DNA of 64,000 nucleotides from Mycoplasma simbae ATCC 49888 (GTDB taxonomy: Bacteria > Bacillota_I > Bacilli_A > Mycoplasmatales > Metamycoplasmataceae): the NCBI RefSeq assembly GCF_000702705.1, contig NZ_JNJG01000006.1:58402-122401 (forward strand). The letters are read 5' to 3'. A program made the translations under genes and the position numbers. Under the pieces are notes generated by a model. It was not told the origin of the DNA. It ran no database searches and saw nothing but the letters and a program-made list of their open reading frames with translations. This document shows, in pieces, positions 1 through 9,800 of this stretch (position 1 is its first letter; the number at the start of each line of letters is the position of its first letter).

Positions 1-125
1 TCGAATGTTTTAAAGTTTTGGTGTGTTTTTAGACCTTGTTTTTTAAGGTTGAATGACATGTTTCTGTCTTTGTCAAATTTTTCAGCTAGGTAAAATTTAA
101 CTAATAATTGTTTGTTTGTTGCCAT
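1..125 (-). CDS. Hypothetical protein, N-terminal part only
   Basis: The gene runs off the left edge, so only the first 41 residues are visible. It starts with ATG (MATNKQLLVKFYLAEKF...) after a clear AAAGGGGAA ribosome binding site. The visible part is basic and hydrophilic, with no signal peptide or lipobox. I do not recognise the family. It lies downstream of the ktrB operon on the same strand but is separated from it by about 170 bases and a probable terminator, so it likely has its own promoter. Confidence 0.6.
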   Translation of the reverse strand, partial: MATNKQLLVKFYLAEKFDKDRNMSFNLKKQGLKTHQNFKTF

Positions 126-284
126 TATTTTTCCCCTTTACTAATGTAATTTATATATCTAATGATATATTAAAAAAGAAAATTTGTGAATTAAAACAAT
201 AAAAATATTCAACTTTTTTGTCTTGTTTTATTGAACCTGTTTTAAGTGTGTTTATTGAGATTGTTTTTGCATCAATAAACAAAT

Positions 285-336
285 AAAAAATTAGCTAAAT
301 TACGTTAGCATTGGCTAAGTAATTGCTAATTTTTTC
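285..336 (-). terminator. Probable terminator of the ktrB operon
   Basis: An 11-base inverted repeat (AAAAAATTAGC / GCTAATTTTTT) flanks about 29 bases that contain the end of the small membrane-protein gene. Read on the minus strand, the second arm ends in a T run, as in an intrinsic terminator. The loop is longer than usual, so this is less certain than the other terminators in the window. Confidence 0.45.
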
Positions 337-735
337 GCGTTGATGTTGAGTAATTTTGTATCCTTTGGCATATGAAATGTTGTATGTTATAAACGCAATA
401 TATACATCCATACTAATTGAATATGCTTGGGGAATTGCTTTAGTTCACACTTTATCATCAGAGCTTTCATAACCATTTTTTAGAAGAATACATATACGTG
501 AATAATAAAGCTCAAACATAACAATTATCATGATTAATAGCTGTGCTACGAATATTCCCAAACCTGCTTCTCAAGGAATAAATTTTCTTGGAACCATGTG
601 CACTGCAACACTTAAGATTATAAGTATGCCAATTGTTATTAAAAAAGCGTGTAATTTTTTGTTTTTTCCCCGTTTAAGGATTTTATCCAATTGGCTTTGG
701 CTTAAGCCAATTGCATTGAAATTTTGACTAGCCAA
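295..735 (-). CDS. Small membrane protein coupled to ktrB
   Basis: A 146-residue protein of unknown family. A basic N-terminus (about residues 1-28) is followed by two hydrophobic helices, near residues 29-48 and 55-80, and a C-terminal region that should be cytoplasmic. The start is TTG: an excellent GAGGAGGTGAT ribosome binding site lies just upstream, while the nearby ATG (ATG ATT GGC TAG) belongs to the ktrB frame. The gene overlaps the end of ktrB by 8 bases, so the two are probably translated together. The context suggests an accessory or regulatory partner of the potassium channel, but that is inference. Confidence 0.7.
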
Positions 736-2260
736 TCATCACCTCCTCGTGAATATATTCATAGCTAAAGGCATTATTTTTCTTACTTCCTCATACAAGC
801 ACTGTACTGCTAATGCCGAATTGACCAATAAACATAATGATAATAATAAAGATTTTGGAAACAATATTTAGTTGCGACGTTACGCCAACGGTGAGCCCAG
901 ATGTACCAAACGCTGAACAAACTTCAAAAACTAAGTGAGCAAAGTTAAAGCTAGAAGCGTTTAATTTGCCGCCATATGTAGATAAACTTGAAGCACAAAT
1001 TAAAGACCAAACAAACACTAAAAGTACTGAAATTGAGAAAATTATTGAACTCATTTTAACAGTATCGTCAGGAATTCGGCGTTTGAATGCTCTTACCGAT
1101 GATCGACCTGTAATTTTATTAATTATTGCCATTACCAAAATGGCAATTGTGGTGGTACGAATACCCCCACCCGTCGAAACAGGACCAGCACCAATAAACA
1201 TCAATATAGCCATCATGATAATTGAACCATTACTTAAGTGTTCAATGTTAATGGTGCTAAAGCCAGCTGAGCGCGTAGAAATTGATAAAAAGAACAATTG
1301 TCAAGTTTTTTGAGCTCAATTACCATAAACTTCTTTGTTGAAAAATAGTTCTTGTTTAGCAGGCATTTCAAAACACATCAAGGCTACAAAACCGATTAAA
1401 GTTGTTATAGCATAAGTGGCAGTTGAGAGTTTAGTGATTAATTTAAAAACATATTTGGAGTGATTTTTGCGGTTTTTGATTTTGTGTTTAACAAAGCCAA
1501 TTAAATCGTAAATAACTGGAAAACCTAGCCCACCAATGATGAATAGGAAAGCAAAATAAAGTTGTAATTCAATGTTGTTATAATAAGCCAACAACGAATT
1601 TTGGCCAATAATGTCAAAGCCAGCATTGTTAAGAGCTGAAATTGAGTGGAAAAAGCCATATCTAAAGGCCAAAGCTCAGTCATATTGAGGTGAAATATAT
1701 TCGCCATGAAACTCGCTTGAACCTATGGTTCGTGGAGCTGCTAAATAAAAATAAAACGATAAAAAGATTCCTGAAATTAAAGTAATGATTAAAAGTGTGG
1801 CTACGGAATTAAAAATTATCTTTTTAGTGGTTCCAAACTCATCTGAGCCACGTTCGTGGGCAATAATCCCCATTTCGCTGATTGAATTTTTAGCTTTTGG
1901 AAAAAGCAGTGTTATAAAAAAGATTTTTAAAGCAAAAATACCAATTCCGCCAGCTAAAATTAAAAACGCAATAATAGCTTGACCAAACATATTTCAAGTA
2001 TTGTAGGAAGCTACCGTAACTAAACCTGTATCACTAAAAGCTGAAGCGGTTGTAAAAATAGCGTCCATATAGCTCACTTGCACTTTACCACTTTGGCTGA
2101 GCGGACTGACTAAAAATAAACTTGAAATTATAATGATGCTTAGATAAGTGATAAAGATAATACGAACGTTTGAAATTTTTTTAATTCAATGCATTGACGA
2201 AGCAAAAAAAGATCGAAATCTTGAATCGCGCCATCTTTTGCCGATATCATTTTTTCTCAT
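728..2260 (-). CDS. ktrB: Potassium uptake channel subunit KtrB (TrkH/KtrB family)
   Basis: A 510-residue membrane protein of the Trk/Ktr/HKT superfamily, which imports K+ with a cytoplasmic RCK partner. The four pore-loop signatures are visible in order: SAFSDTG (about residues 73-79), SALNNAGF, STRSAGF and SAFGTSG, each with the conserved filter glycine. Hydrophobic helices pack between them. The ATG at 2260 lacks a strong ribosome binding site but opens with a basic cytoplasmic stretch typical of the family. Several in-frame TGA codons read as Trp. It is divergent from ktrA, whose product should gate it. Confidence 0.92.
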
Positions 2261-2325
2261 GCTCTAAATTTTAATACATTATATTTTTATAATATTATAA
2301 TTATTAATAAATATTAAGGAGTTAT

Positions 2326-2997
2326 ATGCGCAAAAATTCAATCCAAAATATTGCCGTTATTGGTGCAGGCCGTTTTGGCCAAGCCGTAATTAAACAACTT
2401 TTAAAAATGAAGGTATCTTTACTAGTAGTTGACAAAGATGAAAAAAACTTAAAAGTTTTTGCCGACAGTGTTGACAAACTAGTTTTAGCAGATGCAGCTG
2501 ACACTAAATCATTAAAAGCTTTAGGAATTAAAGATATGGATATAGTGGTAGTGGCAACCAATGATAATATTGAAATTGTAGCTGCTTTAACTGAACTTAA
2601 AGCTGATAATATCATTGCACGTGCCCAATCTGATCGTCACGCCAATGTGTTGCAACAAATTGGCGTGAAAGTAATAATTAGACCCGAGCAAGAAGCTGGA
2701 ATTAGAACTGCTTTGCTAGCAGCTAATCCTAACTTTGCTAAATATTCATTAGGTTTACAAGAGTTAGGTGATGGTTTTGTGATGGGAACAACACTTTTAA
2801 CTAACTCAAAATTTGTTAATAAAACTTTAAAAGAATGTAAATTTGTGGAAAAAGGCGTAAGCATTGTTTTAATTAAAAGAGGTGCTGAAAGCATTTTACC
2901 AAGTGGCTTTAGCATTTTGCAACAAGGTGATTTAATCACAATTTTGGGTAAAGTTAGCGACGTAACTCATGTATTTGGGGTTTTGAACAAAGAATAG
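2326..2997 (+). CDS. ktrA: Ktr potassium channel regulator KtrA (RCK domain)
   Basis: A 223-residue cytoplasmic regulator. The N-terminal Rossmann-fold RCK_N domain has the nucleotide-binding GAGRFG motif at about residues 14-19 and an acidic VVDKDE end to the second strand. The C-terminal RCK_C domain covers about residues 135-220. In this family, ATP/ADP or NAD(H) binding opens or closes the KtrB channel. An AAGGAG ribosome binding site precedes the ATG. The gene points away from ktrB, with a short shared promoter region (2261-2325), which would let both subunits be controlled together. A strong terminator overlaps its stop codon. Confidence 0.93.
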   Translation: MRKNSIQNIAVIGAGRFGQAVIKQLLKMKVSLLVVDKDEKNLKVFADSVDKLVLADAADTKSLKALGIKDMDIVVVATNDNIEIVAALTELKADNIIARAQSDRHANVLQQIGVKVIIRPEQEAGIRTALLAANPNFAKYSLGLQELGDGFVMGTTLLTNSKFVNKTLKECKFVEKGVSIVLIKRGAESILPSGFSILQQGDLITILGKVSDVTHVFGVLNKE

Positions 2998-3020
2998 TGG
3001 TAATTTTTACCACTTTTTTA
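2996..3020 (+). terminator. Intrinsic terminator after ktrA
   Basis: A perfect 8-bp stem (AGTGGTAA / TTACCACT) with a 3-base loop, followed by seven T. The hairpin overlaps the ktrA stop codon. Confidence 0.9.
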
Positions 3021-3148
3021 TATTTTTTTAATTTTAAAAAAACGCTATTTTTTGGCTTTAAAAATGCCCAAAATTGCGTTTTTATTTTTTTGATTTTTTT
3101 ACTTGTAAAATTATCAATTTTATTGCTATATGCGTGCGTGAATTGTTG

Positions 3149-3180
3149 TACAATAGTGGTGGATAGTGGAGGAAAGTGGT
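3149..3180 (+). promoter_or_regulatory. mraZ promoter with three MraZ-type repeats
   Basis: A -10-like TACAAT at 3149-3154 is followed by three direct repeats with an exact 10-base period: CAATAGTGGT (3151-3160), GGATAGTGGA (3161-3170) and GGAAAGTGGT (3171-3180). The shared core is A(T/A)AGTGG. Published work on Mycoplasma gallisepticum reports that MraZ binds AAAGTG(T/G)-type repeats upstream of its own operon, and this spacing fits one box per helical turn. The third box covers the ribosome binding site and start codon of mraZ, so binding could also block translation. Autoregulation is inferred. Confidence 0.75.
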
Positions 3181-3610
3181 GTACGGACAATATGAAAGAT
3201 CAATCGATGCCAAAAACCGTGTAGCATTACCAGCAAAGCTGCGTGATGCCTTAGGTAGCAAGTTTTACTTGACTGTTGGCATGGACAATATTATCGAGCT
3301 GCGTGATGAAAATGAATTTGCTAAATTGACTGCAGATTTAACATCGCAAAGCATTTATGATAAAAACGCCAGATTGTTAAAAAGATGATGACTAGGTAAC
3401 ACTCACGATGTAGAACTAGATTCACAATCTCGCTTTATTTTGCCCAAACAAGTACTAAGCAAAGGAGCTATCCAAAAAGACGTAATTTTTATCGGTGTAG
3501 GTAACTCTGTGGAATTATGAGGTGCAGAAAACTATGAAAATTACACCAACTCAATTAGTGAACAAGAATTAGCACAAGCTGCTCAAGCACTAGCAAATAG
3601 GGAGAAATAA
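3179..3610 (+). CDS. mraZ: Transcriptional regulator MraZ
   Basis: A 143-residue protein made of two AbrB-like MraZ halves, each with the DXXXR signature: DAKNR near residue 12 and DSQSR in the second half. It is the first gene of the division cluster and a DNA-binding regulator of that cluster. Two adjacent GTG codons could start it (3176 or 3179). I chose 3179 because GGAGG at 3168-3172 is then 6 bases away instead of 3. A TGA pair in the middle (RWWLG) requires code 4. The stop codon overlaps the rsmH start by one base (TAATG). Confidence 0.9.
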
Positions 3611-4512
3611 TGAAACAAGATCATTATTCAGTACTGCTTAATGAAACTATAGATGCATTGAATATCAAACCTGATGGCATTTATGTTGATTTAACGCTGG
3701 GAATGGGCGGGCACAGCTCAAAAATTTTAGCTAAGCTTACAAGCGGACACTTAGTTGCTTTTGATAAAGATGCTTTCGCGATAGAGAAAAGTCGCACACT
3801 TCTAAGTCAAATCAGCAACAATTTCACATTAGTACATTCAGACTTTAAAAATATTACTGAAGAGCTAAATAAACTGGGAATTAAACAAGTGGACGGTATC
3901 ATAGCTGATTTAGGAATTTCTTCGCCACAAATTGACAATGCCATTCGTGGCTTTAGTTATAACAAAGATGCCAGACTTGATATGCGTATGAATCAAGAGC
4001 AAACATTAGATGCTCACTATCTTGTTAACAATTACAGTGTTGATCAAATTAGACAAATTTTAATCGATAACGCAGAGGTAAAGCTAGCTGGTCTAGTTGC
4101 GAATGCCATTGTGCAAAATCGTCCAATTGACACAACATTGCAATTAGCTGACATTATTAGAAACTCTTTGCCAGCCAAAGTTGTTAAGGCAAAAAATCCT
4201 TGCAAAGCAATTTTTCAAGCAATTAGAATTGAAGTAAATAATGAACTTGAATCATTGCGTGAATTATTAAGTCAATGCACTGAGTTAATCAGTAAAAATG
4301 GCTCAATCGCCATCATTACATTTCACTCATTAGAAGACCGCATCGTTAAACATTTTTTTGGTAATTTAATTAAAGATAAATTACCTGCCAAAATGCCAAT
4401 TAACGAAGCCAAAGAATACAAAGTTAAAGTTATTGACCCAAGTAAAAACGAACTTGAAGAAAATGCACGCTCAAGAAGTGCACGCCTAAGAGTTTTAACC
4501 AAATTAATCTAG
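3610..4512 (+). CDS. rsmH: 16S rRNA (cytosine-1402-N4) methyltransferase RsmH
   Basis: A 300-residue SAM-dependent methyltransferase (formerly MraW) that modifies C1402 in the ribosomal P site. Family signatures are present: HYSVLLNET at the N-terminus, the SAM loop DLTLGMGGHS near residue 30, ADLGISSPQ near residue 100 and the C-terminal ITFHSLEDRIVK. Length is normal for the family. It overlaps mraZ by one base and is followed after 15 bases by the ftsA-like gene, as in other mycoplasma division clusters. Confidence 0.96.
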   Translation: MKQDHYSVLLNETIDALNIKPDGIYVDLTLGMGGHSSKILAKLTSGHLVAFDKDAFAIEKSRTLLSQISNNFTLVHSDFKNITEELNKLGIKQVDGIIADLGISSPQIDNAIRGFSYNKDARLDMRMNQEQTLDAHYLVNNYSVDQIRQILIDNAEVKLAGLVANAIVQNRPIDTTLQLADIIRNSLPAKVVKAKNPCKAIFQAIRIEVNNELESLRELLSQCTELISKNGSIAIITFHSLEDRIVKHFFGNLIKDKLPAKMPINEAKEYKVKVIDPSKNELEENARSRSARLRVLTKLI

Positions 4513-4527
4513 CGAAAGGAGTGCTAA

Positions 4528-5685
4528 ATGAAAAATTTTGTTGTTAATTACTACATTACTAAAGCTAAATTTGAAGCAAACATTGTTTACATCAATAATG
4601 CTACATTTAGCACAATCTTTAGCACAAGCGTAGATGCAAATAAATTTGCAGCACTTAACGAGTTAATTGATCAAACCAAATCTTTTGTTAAAAAACACTT
4701 AAACAATAAAAAATATACACTGCAAAACGCACTTATTTTTGATGATGAGCTATTGCAACACCATATCTTAAGAAATTCATGAGAATTAAAAGTTAATGGG
4801 CAAGTTAACGCTTTACATCAACAAGCTTTTGAACAATATTTAAATTCTTCAAAGCAAAATAAAGACTTTTTTACCTTAAATCAGCAAGCATACATGTATG
4901 AGTGCTTAAATGAGTCGCAAATAAAAAGATATAGCGTTTTTCCCATCGGTAAAAACGCATCAAAAATCACTTTTTATCATTCATTAACCATAGTAAGTAA
5001 ACAAGATGCTCTTTATACCAATGTAATTAATCTATTCAATGCTAAAAATGTCAATTTAGACAAAGTAATGCTTTCAAGCACTTGCTTAAATGCAACGCAA
5101 AATAAAGATGCACACAATGTGCTAGTACAAATTGATTTTAATAAAATAGCAATTAATGGATTTTTCAATAATGTGCCTTTATACAGTGAAATTAAAACTT
5201 TAAAATTCGATAGTTTTTTCAATAAAATAGCACAAAAATATGCAATTTCAACTGAGCTAACACACGCATATGTCAATGCGGTGATTGCGAATTGACGTTA
5301 CCATATAGCTAATTTAAATGCAAACACTAAAGAAACAATAATTTTTATGGCTTTAAGTCAAACCTTAAAAAACATTTTGCAACTGGTGCAAGCTTCACAT
5401 CAAAACAATTACGAATCAAATCAACAAATTGAGTACGTAATTAAAGGTTTTGATGCTGAGTTTGTTGAGTATTTGCTGGCCACAAATACTAATTTGCAAC
5501 TTTCAACATTTAGCGCAAATCAACACAATGAACAAATTTTAAAAGCACAATTTTTAGGTTCAGCTATATTAGTGAGCGGAACTAAAGGTGTTGATTTAGT
5601 ACAAACACTAAACGATATTGACAATTTAAAACCAAAAACATTCATGCAAAAAGTCTTAACCATGTTTAAAAACGAAAATGCCTAA
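4528..5685 (+). CDS. FtsA-like protein of the mycoplasma division cluster
   Basis: A 385-residue protein lying between rsmH and ftsZ, with a good AAAGGAG site. Its sequence is weakly conserved and I recognise it mainly by position: mycoplasma division clusters carry a divergent gene here (MG223 type) proposed to be FtsA-like. It contains SHS2/actin-like alternations of short strands and helices, and its C-terminal helix (FMQKVLTMFKNENA) resembles the amphipathic membrane-binding tail of FtsA. No clear ATP-binding signature is visible by eye. A role in tethering FtsZ to the membrane is inference. Confidence 0.65.
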
Positions 5686-5694
5686 AGGAGCTCA

Positions 5695-6807
5695 ATGCAA
5701 TCTAATCAACAAATCAAAATTAAAGTTATTGGTGTTGGTGGAGCGGGTAACAACATTGTTGGCTCGCTAGCAAACAAAAACATAGCAAATTTAGACTTAA
5801 TAGTAGCTAACACAGACTTTCAAATTTTGCAACAAAGCGAAGTAGAAAACAAACTTTACCTAGGTACTTCAACCAATGGCCTTGGTGCTGGTGGTGACCC
5901 AAAAATTGGGGCCCAATGCGCTCAAGAAAGTATTGAACAAATTGAAGGAGCAATTTTAGATGCACAAGTGTTAATCTTAATTGCGGGATTAGGTAAAGGT
6001 ACAGGAACTGGTGCTAGTCCCATTATTGCTCAAAAAGCAAAAGAAAAGGGTATTTTAACTTTAGCACTATTGACTACGCCAATGCAAGAATTAGAAGGTT
6101 CACGTGCCAGTGAAATTGCCAGCATTGGCCTAAGACAAATTAAAGAATGCGTGAATTCATATATGGTTATTAGCAACGCAGCATTAATGCAACAAGGTAA
6201 AGAATTTCCTTTTGCTCAAGCTTTAAGATTAGCTGATGAAAATGTAGCGAATGCATTAAGTATCATTAGTGAAATAATTAATCAACCAACCTTAATGAAT
6301 CTTGACTTTAATGATTTTAAAAACATTTTGCAAAATGGTGGCAAAATCATTATGGCGAGTGCAAAAGCAAGTGGCGAAAACAAAGTTAAATTGGCACTTG
6401 ATTTAGCACTAAATTCATGCTCAATTCTCGAACAACCACAACATTATGAACACTTAATTTTCCATTATTTATTGGATAAATACACTTCTTATGCTGATGT
6501 GCTTAGTTTAAAAAATTCGGTGTTAGAACATTTCAATATGGACGCAACAATTGACACTAAACTAGGTATTGGCTCATATAATAGTAAAGATCCTAAATCA
6601 GAATGCTTTAAATTTAGCTTTATAGCTACTGAACAGGGTGGTGATAGCGTTGATGATGAAGTGCAACAAAACCAAAATGAGCAAAATATTACACAAGAAC
6701 AAAAAGATATTGATGAATTAACTAAAGGAATTGATATATTCGGAAGCGAAGGTGAATTCTTTAGCGATATCGATTTGATCAACCGAGACAAAATTCCCAA
6801 CTTCTAA
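5695..6807 (+). CDS. ftsZ: Cell division GTPase FtsZ
   Basis: A 370-residue tubulin-like GTPase. The N-terminal GVGGAGNNIV motif, the tubulin signature GKGTGTGASP at about residues 101-110 and the T7-loop region NLDFNDFKNIL are all present. The C-terminal 60 residues are acidic, glutamine-rich and variable, ending in a short INRDKIPNF tail that could contact the FtsA-like partner. An AAAGGAG site sits 5 bases before the ATG. It closes the four-gene cluster and is followed by a strong terminator. Confidence 0.97.
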   Translation: MQSNQQIKIKVIGVGGAGNNIVGSLANKNIANLDLIVANTDFQILQQSEVENKLYLGTSTNGLGAGGDPKIGAQCAQESIEQIEGAILDAQVLILIAGLGKGTGTGASPIIAQKAKEKGILTLALLTTPMQELEGSRASEIASIGLRQIKECVNSYMVISNAALMQQGKEFPFAQALRLADENVANALSIISEIINQPTLMNLDFNDFKNILQNGGKIIMASAKASGENKVKLALDLALNSCSILEQPQHYEHLIFHYLLDKYTSYADVLSLKNSVLEHFNMDATIDTKLGIGSYNSKDPKSECFKFSFIATEQGGDSVDDEVQQNQNEQNITQEQKDIDELTKGIDIFGSEGEFFSDIDLINRDKIPNF

Positions 6808-6811
6808 TCTT

Positions 6812-6834
6812 AACCAGCATTAGCTGGTTTTTTT
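6812..6834 (+). terminator. Intrinsic terminator after ftsZ
   Basis: A 7-bp perfect stem (AACCAGC / GCTGGTT) with loop ATTA, followed by T residues. It ends the mraZ-ftsZ operon. Confidence 0.92.
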
Positions 6835-6850
6835 ATTGCGAAAAAATAAC

Positions 6851-6874
6851 AAAAAAATAACGCCGAGGCGTTAT
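6851..6874 (-). terminator. Intrinsic terminator of the giant surface-protein gene
   Basis: On the minus strand, ATAACGCC / GGCGTTAT forms an 8-bp stem followed by seven T. The stem overlaps the stop codon of the 2394-residue gene. It sits tail to tail with the ftsZ terminator. Confidence 0.85.
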
Positions 6875-9800
6875 GATCTTGTTTTAACATCTTTAACAAT
6901 GAAAGCATGATCCATTTCATATCTTAAACCATCGCTTGTTGTAAAGACTGCACTACCTTTAAATGTTAGGGCTGTATGGTGCAAGTTTCAGTATAGCCCT
7001 TTGTAAATACCGCTAGCATGTTTAGTACTAAAGCTTACTTGCAAGTCTGGGTAGTGTTTTAGGAATTGATTAATATTGGTAATTTGTAATGTAGACAAAT
7101 CAGTTGGCGTGTTTCTGTGCGAGGTTAAAGTCATCGCGTAAACACGGTAACCGCCTTCTTGACTAACTGGTGTTAATTTAGTATTAAGCACCTCTTTAAA
7201 TACAAATAGTTTAGTTGAAGCTTCCGCTCCTGTGATTAAATCATTTTTTCGTCTGATGATTTCATCTTTTTTAGTATCCAATGATTTTAGAAGGGTTAGA
7301 ACATTTCTTCCAAGTGGTAAGAAACCATCTCTTCAAACTGTATTAATTTTATCTCTATCACTAAGTCTGGTTCTTACATAGTTTCTAATTTCATTGTATT
7401 TTTTAGAAAATATTTCTGAGGCTTCAGTCATTGCGTTGATCTCATTTAATTTCTGGTTATATGTTTCATCGCTTCAGCTATGACCATTTGTATTGAAGTC
7501 GTTTTTGTAGCTTTCTACTATTGAAGTAATTTTTTGTTTGATTAAATTAAATTCACCACTTAATGATGCAACTTGAGGATCATTATACTCTCTAATTTGA
7601 TCGCGTAATTTATCCAATAATTTGTCAAAGTGCTTTTTAGTACCTCTATTTCTGTCTTCATCAACATAAATTCTACGTTTTAGATCCTCTGCTTGCGCGT
7701 TAGTTGCATTCGCATCTGCGTTTAACCTATCGTATTCAGCACGATATGTGTGTTTTTGTTGATCATTTAGTTGGCCAATTTCTAGTATTAGATTTAAACG
7801 CAACATTCTTTCAGTAAATTCTAATTGATCTGATGCTTTAGTTTCGAATTCAGTTGCTTTAGCTATAGCTTGATTGAAGTTATTTTCATCAAAGTTGGTT
7901 CCTAATGCTTCTTTAAAAGCATGTCTTGTAGACTCAAATACTTTTTTATCAGCTATACCTGAATCGTGAATACCTTGTACTTTTTCGTTGTCATGCAAGT
8001 TAGGTGCAGTAGTTAATTCTCTTGCTTTATTTTCAAAAACAGATTTCATTGCATTAACAATATTATTTACGTTTGTACGTTGATTTGATGATAAATTATC
8101 GTTTTTCTCTTTAATTCTCTCTAAATTATCAGTGTCAGTTGCAATATTGCTGTTCAGTGTTTGTTTGTAAGCATTAATTGCATTTACTAATTGATGATTA
8201 TTGGCATTGGTTTTGGCTAAAGCATCTAGTTTTTGAACGGCTTCATTAAAACTATCAACTTTAGTTGCATTTAAATCTCTTTGGGTTACATATTCAGCAT
8301 CACGTGCACGAGCATTTCTTTCAATTTCTTGAACTCTTGCAGTAGTTTGAGCTGCTAAAATATCACGCTTAAATGCTTCTTTATCTGCGTTTGGTGTATT
8401 TTCAAGAGCATCAATTTGAGTTTTTAAAGTTTTCTTACGAGTTTCTAGAGCTTTAAAATTATTAACAACTTGTCTGTAGTCCGAATCACTTTCTTTGTTT
8501 TTAAAGTCTTCTTTAACTAGATTTTTAGTAGTTTGATCAAATTCAGGTGAATTTTGTACGTTTGAATTGAATAAGCTGGCTTTGGTGCTATTTTTGGTTA
8601 CTGATTGATTTTTCAATTGGTCAATTCTGTTTATATCTGTTAAAGAATTAATTTGACCTTTAATTCTGTTTTTCTCAGTTAAACCAATAAATTCTAGAGC
8701 GTCAATAGCAGCAATGGCATCACGACGAGCTTTAGATAAACTATCATGTTCTGCACGGTTAACGATTGCGTTAATTTCAGCTTCAGTGTTTGCGTTAGTT
8801 AATTCACGTTCATAGTTTTGTTTTTGAGTATTATCTAGGTGTGAAAAGCCTTTAATTCTATTATTGGCTTGTACTTTTTTATCTGATAAAGTTTTTGCTT
8901 CATCAAATTTAGCTTGTGAGTTTTGTGTAGTAGTTTGTTTTTTAATTTGTTCATTTATTACATTATTTTTGTAATTTTGATTTAACAGAGGTAATCTGTT
9001 TAATTGATCAATTAACTGTGTGTTTTTAGTGTTTAAATCTTTAGCACGTTGCACAAGTTGATTTACAGCCTGTACACTTGTTTGTTGTGCTAATTTATTG
9101 ACAAATTCAGTATTTTTTGTACCTTGATCAATGTTGGTTAATCTTGCCAATTCATTTTTAGCATTTTTACGTGCTTCATTTAAGCTATTTCATTTGTTTC
9201 ATACAGCTTCAACTGCATTTGAATCAGCTGCTGACTTAATTTCACGCTCAAATTGTTCTTTTTCGTTTTGAGTTAACTCAGTTAAGCTTGATTTTTGATT
9301 TAGTCTGTTTTGACGTGAACTATTTTGGGCTTTAGCATCGTTTAGCAATCTTTCAATTTCAGCTTTAGTTCTAGCTTGATCAATGCTCGATTTAATTCTG
9401 TTGATAATTGAAGAATCTAAGTTGGTTAATGCTTCAACATCTTTTTTAGCGTTATATTTAGCTAATTTAAGTTCAACTGCATCTACTTCAGGTTTGTTTG
9501 AAGCTTCTAGTAATTCTGCGTTAAATTGATTTCTAGATTCTTGAACACTAACTTGATCAATTTTGGTTTTAAGAGCTTTTTTGTATTGATTTAATTCAAT
9601 TAATTCACGTTTTTTATCATTTCCAGCTTGAGTACCTTGTGAAGTAATAATAACGTTTTTAGTTTGCAATTTTTGTTTAGCTGAAATCAAATCTAAGGCA
9701 TTGATTACATCATAGTTTGCTTTTTTGCTGTTATTTAAGTTTGTAGCTTCAGTTGTTTTAGCGTCAATTTGTTGAGTATTATTTGCGTTTTCAACAGCAT

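Noticed and set aside
3166..3175. A GAGGAAAGT match to part of the conserved RNase P RNA motif
   Set aside because: No surrounding RNase P RNA structure; the bases belong to the mraZ ribosome binding site and repeats.
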